Assembly (NCBI GenBank): GCA_903871875.1
Contig: CAIQIR010000039.1
Span: 78,959 to 142,958, forward strand
Origin: an uncultured Schlesneria sp.
GTDB lineage: Bacteria; Planctomycetota; Planctomycetia; Planctomycetales; Planctomycetaceae
Length of the DNA: 64,000 nt
Reading direction: 5' to 3'
This document shows positions 54,659 to 62,389 of the stretch, piece by piece (positions within the stretch are counted from its first letter, which is position 1; the number at the start of each line of letters is the position of its first letter). A model generated the notes under the pieces. That model saw only the letters and a program-made list of their open reading frames with translations, ran no database searches and had not been told where the DNA came from. A program made the position numbers and the translations under genes.

Positions 54659-54952
54659 TTAGCAGCCCGCAGACAGCACGAGCAAAAAGCAAAAGGCCGC
54701 AAATATGAGGTTCAGAGCGGCTGACAACACGAGAGCGCGACCAAGTCGCTGTCGCCACCACTCAGAACAGAGTACGAGGCCTACGGGCAGGTTGGACGCC
54801 ATTACGCAGAAGACCTGAAGGTCCGTGGGGACGCCGATAGTGTTGGTACCGAAAAAGATCCATATCACGAAAACGCACGCGAGCCATTGAAAAACACTTC
54901 CTCCAATAACCAACATAACGATCATGAACAGTGTCGAGTGGTTGTTGTTCAT
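54659..54952 (-). CDS. Small polytopic membrane protein
   Basis: This 97-residue protein has three hydrophobic segments: MIVMLVIGGSVFQWLACVFV, VFCVMASNLPVGLVLCSEWW and ALVLSAALNLIFAAFCFLLV. The start at 54952 (MNNNHSTLF) is chosen because residues encoded upstream are not membrane- or signal-like. No family is recognised. It is followed in the same frame by an apparent gene remnant. Confidence 0.5.
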   Translation of the reverse strand: MNNNHSTLFMIVMLVIGGSVFQWLACVFVIWIFFGTNTIGVPTDLQVFCVMASNLPVGLVLCSEWWRQRLGRALVLSAALNLIFAAFCFLLVLSAGC

Positions 54953-55273
54953 GAACAAAGCGCGATGTCCCGAATGACACGTGAACTTCCGTAATTCCAT
55001 TGGCAGAAAATGATATCGACAAAAAAGGCAATCCTTGCGATTGAAGCGGTGCAAACAAAACCGCGCCCCAGGGCAAGGAGGCCCGTATGCCAAAGGCATT
55101 TCGCGAAGCGGTCCAGCGCGGACTATTGGCGGTGTCCCCTGGTTACCTGACGCGAACAACTCTAAAACCGCGATAGAAGGTCGTCGTGACGGAAAGCGCA
55201 TGTGCCAGTCCGAAAGCGGGAGGCCGCCAGGTTAATCGTAGCTCTGACGTGCGGTTAGTCCGTTAAGGAGCCA
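54953..55273. other. 321-bp divergent intergenic region
   Basis: This lies between the small membrane-protein gene (minus) and the DUF2071 gene (plus). A TAAGGAG ribosome-binding site at 55264-55270 serves the latter. No gene, repeat or clear promoter was seen. Confidence 0.35.
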
Positions 55274-56002
55274 ATGATGCAAATTCCTGTGATCCGTGGA
55301 CTGATCGCCCGCAGAATTCTGGTCAACTATCGCGTGCAGCCAGATGTCCTCGCTCGTTTACTGCCCGCTCCTTTCCGGCCAAAGCTCGTCAATGGATCAG
55401 GTATGGCAGGTGTCTGCTTGATTCGATTGAAACAACTTCGGCCAAAGTTCCTTCCAGCGTTTATTGGACTTTCCTCGGAAAACGCCGCACACCGGATCGC
55501 CGTCGAGTGGGGCCATGACGGGGAGACGAAAGAAGGAGTGTTTGTGCCTCGAAGAGACACTTCCTCCAGAATCAACACCTTGCTGGGCGGGCGTCTATTT
55601 CCCGGTATGCACAGTCATGCGGCCTTCCAGGTTGAAGAGCAGGGCGACCACTTCCGGATTGAATTGACGAGCGACGACCAGCGCACGCACTTGTTATTGG
55701 ACGGACACGTCGCCGATGAACTTCCCGGAAATTCTGTCTTCGGATCGCTGCCAGAGGCGTCCCGTTTCTTTGAACGTGGCTCTTTGGGTTATTCGGTGAC
55801 GACCCGGCCGGGTCAGTTTGACGGACTGGAACTTCGCAGTTTCAACTGGCGTGTGCGTCCGTTGGACGTCACGAACATGAAATCCAGCTTCTTCGAAAAT
55901 CGGGAGTTGTTCCCGCTCGGTTCCGTTGATTTCGATTGTGCATTGCTGATGCAAGGGATCGACCATGAGTGGCATGGGAGAGACTGTTTGTACTCAGGAT
56001 AA
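55274..56002 (+). CDS. DUF2071 family protein
   Basis: This 242-residue protein is homologous to DUF2071/COG3361 proteins, which have an acetoacetate-decarboxylase-like fold. Visible: VNYRVQPDVLARLLPAPFRP, GMAGVCLIRLKQLRPKFLPA, SENAAHRIAVEWGHDGETKE, GVFVPRRDTSSRINTLLGGR and a late FFENRELFPLGSVDFDCALL. Function is not established. A TAAGGAG site lies just before ATG 55274; ATG 55277 is also possible. Confidence 0.78.
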   Translation: MMQIPVIRGLIARRILVNYRVQPDVLARLLPAPFRPKLVNGSGMAGVCLIRLKQLRPKFLPAFIGLSSENAAHRIAVEWGHDGETKEGVFVPRRDTSSRINTLLGGRLFPGMHSHAAFQVEEQGDHFRIELTSDDQRTHLLLDGHVADELPGNSVFGSLPEASRFFERGSLGYSVTTRPGQFDGLELRSFNWRVRPLDVTNMKSSFFENRELFPLGSVDFDCALLMQGIDHEWHGRDCLYSG

Positions 56003-56396
56003 CCGCCTGCACGCCGCCTAACGCCGATCAATGAATGCGCTCGTCGCCGCGCATTTGGTAAATCCCTGCCGAAATTGCACGCCCAAACCGTCAATAGTGG
56101 ACCTGACCTCTTTGCCGGGACCTGACCCCTTTTTCCGGCCCCAACACGCTCACTGGAATCGTTTTCCGGCGAGGGGTGTCTCGATTCGTACTGTTTTTCG
56201 GTATCTGGTCGAAGAGAATGTGGACGCGGTTTGAACGAACTGTTTTAGGAACACATCAGTTGCGATGCGAGCAAATCCTTGACATGCTACCTGACTCAAT
56301 TCGGTAGACTTTTCATCCGTCGACAACGGTCGCGCCGAGTAATCCTCGTCGATCTTCTTACCCATCGTACTTCTCTAACGCAGGCAGGGACTACGA
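56003..56396. other. Intergenic region with REP-like motif
   Basis: No gene was recognised. GTCAATAGTGGACCTGACCT at 56090-56109 is followed by a second half-copy, GGGACCTGACCCCTTTTTCC at 56117-56136. The rest shows no clear promoter for the RDD gene that starts at 56397. Confidence 0.5.
56088..56136 (+). repeat. REP-like motif, one and a half copies
   Basis: This is the RAYT-linked motif with two mismatches, followed 7 bp later by a second copy of its 3' half. Confidence 0.75.
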
Positions 56397-58382
56397 ATGC
56401 CATGGCGTGGATTGTGGCGCACGGCGCTTCTGGGTTTCACCACACTGTTGGCACTGTTGCCGGTGCTAGGATATGTCGGAGAGGTCACCCGTGTGACTTC
56501 CTCACTCGGCGCAAATTGGCACCACTTATTCAACGTTGACCTATTTGACGAGTGGGGTTCGTATCAAACGGTTCTCGATCGAGCCACGATGGTGCGGGAT
56601 CGTTTCCAATGGGTCGAAGTCCGGTGGTTAAAACGACCGCATCGCGCCAAGGTCTTTGTGCGTTCGGCCGACCCGGAAACGGGAGACGGCTTGTATCACC
56701 GACGACAAATTCCGCCCTCCTACGAATTCACCGTGAACTCGTCAGAGGACATCTCTGAGTTTTACATCCTCGGCGATGCAAATCACCTGTGGATGATCGA
56801 TTCATGGGCCAATGTGATTGAACTCGAGGGAAATCGTTCCCGCGAAACAAATTCCAAACAATCGAATGTCGATCTTCCACCACACGAATCGACGACGTTG
56901 TCTTCCCATCAAGTTTTCGTTTGGGACGGCAAACTGATGTCGGTCTTTACATCAGACTCCGATCAGCGAGAGGTCTCTCAATGGATCGACGGTCACTGGC
57001 AGTCAATCGGCGAAATTGCTTTTCCCGATGCGATACGAGGACCGCATCGAGTCGTTCGACGGATGCTCGCAAATCCGCTCGCCGAAATCTCAGAACAAAA
57101 AATGACCGAAGAGGGGTCGGTGTCGGAAGGGCGGATGCTCGCACAAGACCTGATGGCTGATTACGAAGGCACCGATTTCGAAGCACATGAAGTCATTAAC
57201 ATACAAATCATCGATTCTTCTCCCCATCTTTTTTGGAAGATCTCAGGTCGGCTGTTCCATCACTTTGGAATTCCGCTCAGACCAGTAACGCCAAAAAAAG
57301 CCGTGCCGATGTCCGGTCATCACTCGGTCGACGCCTCGGTCTCGGCCTTGCAACCAGTGAATTCCAGTCAATTACCCGATGGCTGGACGTTTGTTTGCGA
57401 AAACGTTGAGTTTCCCAGCGCATGGTTCCCAGTCGCCGTTGGACGACAGCCAGCAATCGTGCGGATTGAACGGCCACAGATTGCATATCCCAAGGCACGC
57501 GCGTTGCGATTCGAAGCAGGGAAGTGGTTTGAATTCTCTTCGATCGAATTACCGATGGCGTCCCTGAATTACCACGCCGGTTTGCGCGACGATGGCGAAC
57601 GTTCCTACTTAGTGGCTTCGACTCCCTTGGCGCATTCGCGAGTTTTCGCAATTGAACCAGATGGGTTTCGAGATACTCGGATCGAATTATCAGAAGCCAT
57701 TAAAAAGTGGAATCTCATTCCGATCTTTTTTCGGATCACAATCAGCGGCTGGGTTTGGGGTTTGGTAACGGGATTGTTTTTGGCCGTGATTGCGACGCTT
57801 GTGATGCGACGAGATCGGGCGCAACACGAATTCGGTTTACAAACCGCGACGCTGGCGTCCGTCTGGACACGCGGGTGTGCAAGAATCATCGACGGACTCT
57901 TTCTTCTTCTTTTGACCGTCGCATTCGTTTACGGCTTGATGAGCTTAATGCCGCTGGATTGGAAAACTGCGGCTGAAGCAACGCACTTCAAAGTTTTGGA
58001 TCACCCGTCCATCACAACTTTTGAAACAGCGATGGGTCGGGTTGGCATTGCCACGTTGACTTGGATTTTGATTGTGACAACAGCGCTGGCCTTCATTCAG
58101 GGGCGGTTCGCCATGACACCAGGGAAATGGATTTGCGGGCTGCGAGTCCTTCGCGTGACCCTGAAACCGTGTGGTTTCGCTCGCAGTCTTCTAAGAGAGC
58201 TTTTATTGTGCGTTGACAGCCTGAATCTCATCTCATGGGCACCCGGTATTTTCTGCATCGCATCGAACCGTTCCCGACAGCGTCTTGGTGATCTCGTCGC
58301 GGATACCGTTGTCATCTGCAAACGATCTTTGATTCGCCAAATCAAACTTGAGGCTGAGCCTTCCAAAACGGAAAGTTCATGA
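56397..58382 (+). CDS. RDD-domain membrane protein (paralogue 2)
   Basis: This 661-residue protein is laid out like the one at 45058: an N-terminal hydrophobic segment (ALLGFTTLLALLPVLGYVGE), a long exported region, then a membrane segment (ISGWVWGLVTGLFLAVIATL). A C-terminal RDD domain follows (WTRGCARIIDGLFLLLLTVA, TPGKWICGLRVLRVTLKPCG, LLRELLLCVDSLN, RQRLGDLVADTVV). The RDD halves are highly similar, the exported parts much less so. The two paralogues bracket the accessory region of small membrane proteins and REP-like repeats. The start is ATG 56397. Confidence 0.8.
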   Translation: MPWRGLWRTALLGFTTLLALLPVLGYVGEVTRVTSSLGANWHHLFNVDLFDEWGSYQTVLDRATMVRDRFQWVEVRWLKRPHRAKVFVRSADPETGDGLYHRRQIPPSYEFTVNSSEDISEFYILGDANHLWMIDSWANVIELEGNRSRETNSKQSNVDLPPHESTTLSSHQVFVWDGKLMSVFTSDSDQREVSQWIDGHWQSIGEIAFPDAIRGPHRVVRRMLANPLAEISEQKMTEEGSVSEGRMLAQDLMADYEGTDFEAHEVINIQIIDSSPHLFWKISGRLFHHFGIPLRPVTPKKAVPMSGHHSVDASVSALQPVNSSQLPDGWTFVCENVEFPSAWFPVAVGRQPAIVRIERPQIAYPKARALRFEAGKWFEFSSIELPMASLNYHAGLRDDGERSYLVASTPLAHSRVFAIEPDGFRDTRIELSEAIKKWNLIPIFFRITISGWVWGLVTGLFLAVIATLVMRRDRAQHEFGLQTATLASVWTRGCARIIDGLFLLLLTVAFVYGLMSLMPLDWKTAAEATHFKVLDHPSITTFETAMGRVGIATLTWILIVTTALAFIQGRFAMTPGKWICGLRVLRVTLKPCGFARSLLRELLLCVDSLNLISWAPGIFCIASNRSRQRLGDLVADTVVICKRSLIRQIKLEAEPSKTESS

Positions 58383-58891
58383 CCTTAACTTCTCGCAGAT
58401 TGTCGGACTTTACTTCGTCGCCAAGCAAAACCATTACCTTACGTCGGAACCATCTGCATTTGCTTCTTTTTCGGCTCATGGGTGGCAAACCGAACACGAC
58501 ACATGATGAGGATCTCGCACTTCAGAACTACGGCACCGACGCAAAGTCGGAGTTGCCAGAAAATAATTGAAGCCCTACTCAGCAAGCCGGGAGCGAAGAA
58601 GTCAGGACCAACACAGATCTAGGATTGTACCGAATCCGAATCGCTGTCCAGCGCACGGCCGAACGCCGAGACTCAATCGGATGATGTTGAGCCTGTCGCA
58701 TCCAACATCGCAATTGATCTGCTCCATCGCTTTCTGAAAACTGAGTGCCAGGAGCCCCACCACGGGCGATCTCGATTCCGGCCTCCTTGGCCTGCGGCCC
58801 CCAGGTTGCAAAAGCAACACTGGGCCACCCTGTGATCGCGGTGCGGCGAGCTGCAGGTTGACACCACCGATCCGCTCAGCAGTTGGTTGTC
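58383..58891. other. 509-bp region downstream of the RAYT gene
   Basis: This stretch holds an inverted, degenerate motif half (GTCAGGACCAACA at 58601-58613) and sequence that continues minus-strand frames from the transposase gene. It is probably the distal part of the RAYT element. A 63-codon plus frame overlapping the RDD stop at 58379 has no support. Confidence 0.4.
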
Positions 58892-59620
58892 TCAGGAGTT
58901 TCTGGGTCGTCCGCGGGGACGAATGGTCGATTCCAGGTGCAGTTGTTTGGCCGTTTCCTCCATCCAGGCGGGTGAGCCGAACGGTTGGCCACGCTTCACG
59001 CAGCGTCTCAGCGAGGCCAGCTCGGCGGCGGTTTCCGGCTCGTTCACGAATTCCGCCCAACGTCGTGACCGCGGCAGCGGCCAGGCGCCCAGCCAACGGC
59101 GGTCTTCGAGGGGCGCGTGTTCTCGGCGCCAGAGGCTGGACCACTGCCAGTCTTCCGCGCGGGCGACAAACTTGGCTCGCAAGGCGTTCCGTTCGACGTA
59201 ACGGACCAGTTGATAGAAGTACTCGTCCGTCTCCACGGGAAACGACTTGAATCGCCCCTGGTAGACGTGACCTTGTCCCATCCGGCGACGATGAGACTGC
59301 CAGCGAGTGACGTGCGTCACGGTCAGGCGCTGCATGAACCGGGCCAATTGGCCGTCCTCCTCGGGCCACAGCACCAAATGCCAATGGTTAGGCATCAGGC
59401 AATAGCTGCAGATTCGGATCGGCACTTTCTCGAGCGTCTCGGTCATGACGTCTTCGAACGCCGCATAGTCCGCCGGCTTCTCAAACAGCCGCTGACGTCC
59501 CACGCCGCGATTCAAGACATGAAACACCATTCCACCCGGCGCGATTCGATTGACTCTTGGCATGATGCACATCACCATAACCAACCGGACCATCAACCGT
59601 CAATATTGGACCTGACCCCT
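58601..59620 (-). mobile_element. RAYT-type element with REP-like ends
   Basis: A transposase gene of the REP-associated tyrosine type occupies most of this stretch. CAATATTGGACCTGACCCC lies at 59601-59619, overlapping its upstream end. A degenerate, inverted GTCAGGACCAACA at 58601 marks a possible distal end. Related motif copies occur at 44.9, 48.7, 50.8, 51.5 and 56.1 kb. Boundaries are inferred from motif positions and from the ParA-like frame broken at about 59629. Confidence 0.55.
58892..59563 (-). CDS. REP-associated tyrosine transposase (RAYT, Y1/IS200-like)
   Basis: This 223-residue protein starts MPRVNRIAPGGMVFHVLNRG and has the HUH-type pattern: YCLMPNHWHLVLWPEEDGQL with the HxH metal motif, then FMQRLTVTHVTRWQSHRR and HVYQGRFKSFPVETDEYF. 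VRYVERNALRAKFVARAEDW follows. The catalytic Tyr is expected in the YFYQLVRYVERN region. RAYTs nick and move REP sequences and are usually single-copy, domesticated genes. The start codon lies inside the conserved end sequence (59556-59620), which is also found degenerate at 48.7 kb. The frame extends 11 codons upstream without similarity. Confidence 0.88.
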   Translation of the reverse strand: MPRVNRIAPGGMVFHVLNRGVGRQRLFEKPADYAAFEDVMTETLEKVPIRICSYCLMPNHWHLVLWPEEDGQLARFMQRLTVTHVTRWQSHRRRMGQGHVYQGRFKSFPVETDEYFYQLVRYVERNALRAKFVARAEDWQWSSLWRREHAPLEDRRWLGAWPLPRSRRWAEFVNEPETAAELASLRRCVKRGQPFGSPAWMEETAKQLHLESTIRPRGRPRNS

Positions 59621-59628
59621 TTTCCTCC

Positions 59629-59724
59629 TCCAACGATGCCGCCGCGGAAATGCGGCAACTCTTCCAGGAAATCCTGCCGGACCCGCTATCGCCAGCTCGA
59701 AAACACAAACCGGCCAAGGCATGA
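59629..59724 (+). pseudogene. C-terminal fragment of a ParA-like partition protein
   Basis: About 31 codons in frame read SSNDAAAEMRQLFQEILPDP, ending in RKHKPAKA and TGA at 59722. The stop overlaps a possible ATG of the next gene (ATGA), as in plasmid parA-copy-control pairs. The upstream part of the gene is missing: the frame meets the REP-like motif directly at about 59620. Assignment to ParA rests mainly on position before a RepA cassette, since the ATPase motifs are lost. Confidence 0.45.
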
Positions 59725-59738
59725 AGGAGAAACCACCA

Positions 59739-60026
59739 ATGTCCGACCGCCGTTCACTTGTTGATGCCATGAAATCTCCCACGCCCGCTGTCGATAAAGC
59801 CAAAGAACGCGAATTCGTCTATGGCGACAAAGCCCCGCCGCCGCAATCGCAGCCAAAATCCGTTAATCGTGTCCCGATCAGTACGCGCATCCGCGAAGAT
59901 TTTGCGAAGGCGATAAAACGGGCGTCGCTTGAGCGCCAGTTGCATGGGATTGAGCCCAATACCCAGATCGACATTTTAGAAGAAGCTCTCGAACCTTGGC
60001 TCAAGTCCAACGGCTACCTGCCTTGA
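59739..60026 (+). CDS. Small plasmid partition/copy-control-like protein
   Basis: This 95-residue protein starts MSDRRSLVDAMKSPTPAVDK. It has an N-terminal Pro-rich region and a C-terminal ribbon-helix-helix-like part (RVPISTRIREDFAKAIKRAS, DILEEALEPWLKSNGYLP). In RPA-type plasmids a small protein of this kind sits between parA and repA. AAGGAG at 59724-59729, 9 bp before ATG 59739, supports this start over ATG 59721. It probably binds DNA and regulates partition or replication. It converges on repA across a 14-bp hairpin. Confidence 0.6.
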   Translation: MSDRRSLVDAMKSPTPAVDKAKEREFVYGDKAPPPQSQPKSVNRVPISTRIREDFAKAIKRASLERQLHGIEPNTQIDILEEALEPWLKSNGYLP

Positions 60027-60112
60027 TCGATTCTTAGCCCTGCCGAGAAGCCAGAGAATACAAGAGTTCCGTTCAGGCTCGGCAGACGGGGGCCACCCCA
60101 TCTCACCTTTCA

Positions 60113-60152
60113 CCTTCACATCACCCCAGCTTGGGTGAGGGTGATGTGAAGG
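60113..60152. repeat. Perfect 14-bp inverted repeat between convergent plasmid-type genes
   Basis: CCTTCACATCACCC (60113-60126) and GGGTGATGTGAAGG (60139-60152) are exact reverse complements with a 12-bp loop. No T-tract follows on either side. The position between the convergent small partition-like gene and repA suggests a bidirectional terminator or a replication/partition site. Confidence 0.6.
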
Positions 60153-60193
60153 CGAAGGCGGACGGGGTTAGCGCAGCGTCATTGGGACGTTTT

Positions 60194-61234
60194 TTAGGGA
60201 CGGCCGCGACGCTCATACCATTTCTTACAGAAGCCGATAAACGCCGCATTGGGATCATACGGAGCTTCGGTGATCCAGCTCCGCCATTCGCGCTCCAGAC
60301 CGTACACATCCCATCCCGGCGCGACGACCCTGGCATCGTTGTATGTTTCCGGATTCAGCGCCCGGACTTCCGCTGGAGCTAAGCCCTGGGACGAGGGAAC
60401 CGTGCCACGACTGCGGAATGTCATCATGTCGCTTTCATCCAGCGTGACCGAATAGTCGGGCATATGCTGAAAGCGTGCATCTTCCTCGACGATCTTCGTT
60501 ACTAGCCGCCGGAATTCTTTTTCCGTCGAGGCCGACCCGCATTTCTTTTGCAACAGCGATAAGGAAATTTTCCATTCTTCTTTTTTGCCGCAGTGCTTCC
60601 GCGCCAGCTCATACATCCGCCGTTCCAGCGGTTTGCGTAGGCGAAAATAGTCGCGGTGCAGCGTCAATACTTCGTGTTGCTGGATTGCGTTAAATACCCA
60701 ATCCGAAAGTTTCACCTCAACTTCCTGCATGCGGCCTTCGCGCGTTTCGCGAACGATTTTCGCGCGCTCAATGATGCCGAATGTCTCGAACGTCTCCTGA
60801 CCGCCGGTGATGATATTCGTGCTGATTCTCGTGCCGGATAGGCGTTCAAGAGCCGCTTTTAACGCCTCGTACCCTTGCCCATTCGTCATGCGATTGGTCG
60901 CCTTGAGCAGGTCGTGGGCTTTGAAATGCAGCACCGACGAGACGGCCTCTCCCGCATTGATCGAAGCCATCAGTTGGCTGATGCAGTAAATCAGGATGTC
61001 ACGGTCATGCACCGTCGCCAGGCCATCGGCGGACGGTTTGATCTCAATGTACGTTGCGCCGTGATCGTAGCGCCGGATGCGATGGTCTGGCTTGGTGGAA
61101 AGAGAAAAAATCGGATGCTCCATTGAGGCCATGTCACCTTTGGGGGCGGCATCAAGGAAGTCGCAGACGAAGAAATCCGGCGTCGGATACCGTTCCGGGA
61201 GCAGGGGAATGCGTTCTTTCGTGGCTTCGGTCAT
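60194..61234 (-). CDS. repA: Replication initiator protein A (RPA family)
   Basis: This 346-residue protein matches the plasmid RPA initiator family best known from Alphaproteobacteria. It has FFVCDFLDAAPKGDMASMEH, PIFSLSTKPDHRIRRYDHGA, DRDILIYCISQLMASINAGE, the LERLSGTRISTNI segment, HRDYFRLRKPLERRMYELAR and a C-terminal winged-helix part. It binds iterons and opens the origin; five iterons lie just upstream of its start. An inverted half-iteron overlaps its ATG, which would allow autorepression. It is intact and full length, although surrounded by chromosomal planctomycete genes. Confidence 0.88.
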   Translation of the reverse strand: MTEATKERIPLLPERYPTPDFFVCDFLDAAPKGDMASMEHPIFSLSTKPDHRIRRYDHGATYIEIKPSADGLATVHDRDILIYCISQLMASINAGEAVSSVLHFKAHDLLKATNRMTNGQGYEALKAALERLSGTRISTNIITGGQETFETFGIIERAKIVRETREGRMQEVEVKLSDWVFNAIQQHEVLTLHRDYFRLRKPLERRMYELARKHCGKKEEWKISLSLLQKKCGSASTEKEFRRLVTKIVEEDARFQHMPDYSVTLDESDMMTFRSRGTVPSSQGLAPAEVRALNPETYNDARVVAPGWDVYGLEREWRSWITEAPYDPNAAFIGFCKKWYERRGRP

Positions 61235-61483
61235 CGAAACCGATACTTCGATATTTCACACACCGTGTCAATCACTTTCGATATTTCACACACTCCCACC
61301 CTGGTTTCGATGGTTTACACACCGATTTTCGATATTTCACACACCAAGTTTCGATGGTTTACACACCGACCCATTCCAATCAGGAAAGAAATTCAAATGG
61401 TTGAGAGCGGCTATCCACAGCGTAACACTCTATTTAACACAAGTATTTAACACTCAGCCGAAAAACGAGTAACCTGTGGAGAA
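61233..61483 (+). other. Plasmid-type replication origin (oriV)
   Basis: Five 19-bp iterons of the form TTTCGATATTTCACACACC or TTTCGATGGTTTACACACC begin at 61246, 61276, 61305, 61327 and 61349. The spacings are 30, 29, 22 and 22 bp. An inverted half-site (ATCGAAA, 61233-61239) overlaps the repA start. Next come a DnaA-box-like CTATCCACA (61411-61419), two TATTTAACAC repeats 13 bp apart (61431-61440 and 61444-61453) in AT-rich DNA, and a second inverted box TGTGGAGAA (61475-61483). This is the full layout of an iteron origin. Confidence 0.85.
61246..61367 (+). repeat. Iterons (five directly repeated 19-mers)
   Basis: Copies 1, 2 and 4 carry ATATTTCACACAC and copies 3 and 5 carry ATGGTTTACACAC after a shared TTTCG or CTTCG start. 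They are in the same orientation and mostly 22 or 29-30 bp apart, i.e. close to whole helical turns (two and about three). Confidence 0.9.
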
Positions 61484-61605
61484 CTTTTCGTCGGAACACG
61501 GCTCCGTAACCCATAAACAGGGGAAGCAAGTGGCGTCAAACAGCCTGCGCAAGCATGGACGGTCGGTGAAGGTGGGATTGGTGCCAAAGCGACCGAGGAC
61601 ATTCC
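61484..61605 (+). other. Leader of the 61.6-kb gene
   Basis: This short stretch after the origin holds a GAGGA-type ribosome-binding site just before ATG 61606. No terminator or promoter consensus was recognised. Confidence 0.3.
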
Positions 61606-62238
61606 ATGAATAAGACAAACAATCCACTGTCAACGAAGTTTGAAGATCAAATCAAGCTCCTGAAGACTCTTTGCAATTGCTACGACGAAGGCAAGGAGAT
61701 TCTGGCTCTTTCAATTGCCACAGCGATACGAGTGCTTGTTCACGACACGAAGTTCAGCACCTCGCTGCTCACTTATCTTGGCAAGAAGACAGGGCATTTT
61801 TTGAGCACGAATTCTCAAACGCCAGATGAGCCCTTTCATTTGGGCTTGGTTCGACGAATCAACGTAGGCGTCATCGACGGAGTCGGTGGGGAGGCAAAAT
61901 ATTGGCCTTTAAGCGATGAAAGATATTTTCCTTCACCGAGACATTCTCGCTTGCTGCCATTTCAAGATTGGTGGGAAGAGCAAATATTCCGCAATCATAA
62001 TCATAACCTCACACGAGGAGATTTGGTGCTCGCAGTCGCGAACAAGGATGGCGGCGCGCACGTCGATAGCGAAGTCGAAACGCGTTACGACCAATTCCGA
62101 CAATCTTGGTCAGGTGGCTCAACCCTTGTGGGGATAAAATCTGGCTTGCTTCGGGGGTATGACAATATCCCTACCTTCCCTGCGATCCGACAAATTGCTC
62201 ATGAGTTGCTGCATTCAGTGCATTCCGGGGAGGGCTAG
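61606..62238 (+). CDS. Conserved hypothetical protein with DGGAHVD motif
   Basis: This 210-residue cytoplasmic protein has ILALSIATAIRVLVHDTKFS near the N-terminus, WWEEQIFRNHNHNLTRGDLV, the short conserved segment ANKDGGAHVDSEVETRYDQF, and a C-terminal IRQIAHELLHSVHS. I recall similar uncharacterised proteins in diverse bacteria with the NKDGGAHVD segment, but no function is known to me. The late HELLH resembles a zinc-protease HExxH with Leu for the last His spacing (HELLH), which may be chance. It is cargo next to the plasmid origin. Confidence 0.55.
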   Translation: MNKTNNPLSTKFEDQIKLLKTLCNCYDEGKEILALSIATAIRVLVHDTKFSTSLLTYLGKKTGHFLSTNSQTPDEPFHLGLVRRINVGVIDGVGGEAKYWPLSDERYFPSPRHSRLLPFQDWWEEQIFRNHNHNLTRGDLVLAVANKDGGAHVDSEVETRYDQFRQSWSGGSTLVGIKSGLLRGYDNIPTFPAIRQIAHELLHSVHSGEG

Positions 62239-62389
62239 GCGAGGAAGATTAACCTTTTCGTGGCACGGAATTCATGGAAACTGTGTCAGTTCTTGCTAAA
62301 ATCTAGAGAGCGTGAGCGATTGAAAAAGCCTTATTTTCAGCCATTTCCAATGATACCGTTGTTCTCGTCCGCTCACTGAAATTCTTAAG

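Noticed and set aside
58602..59384. 260-codon minus-strand frame overlapping the RAYT gene
   Set aside because: It is an Arg/Pro-rich shadow of the transposase frame. Only its distal part, outside the transposase gene, might belong to the element.
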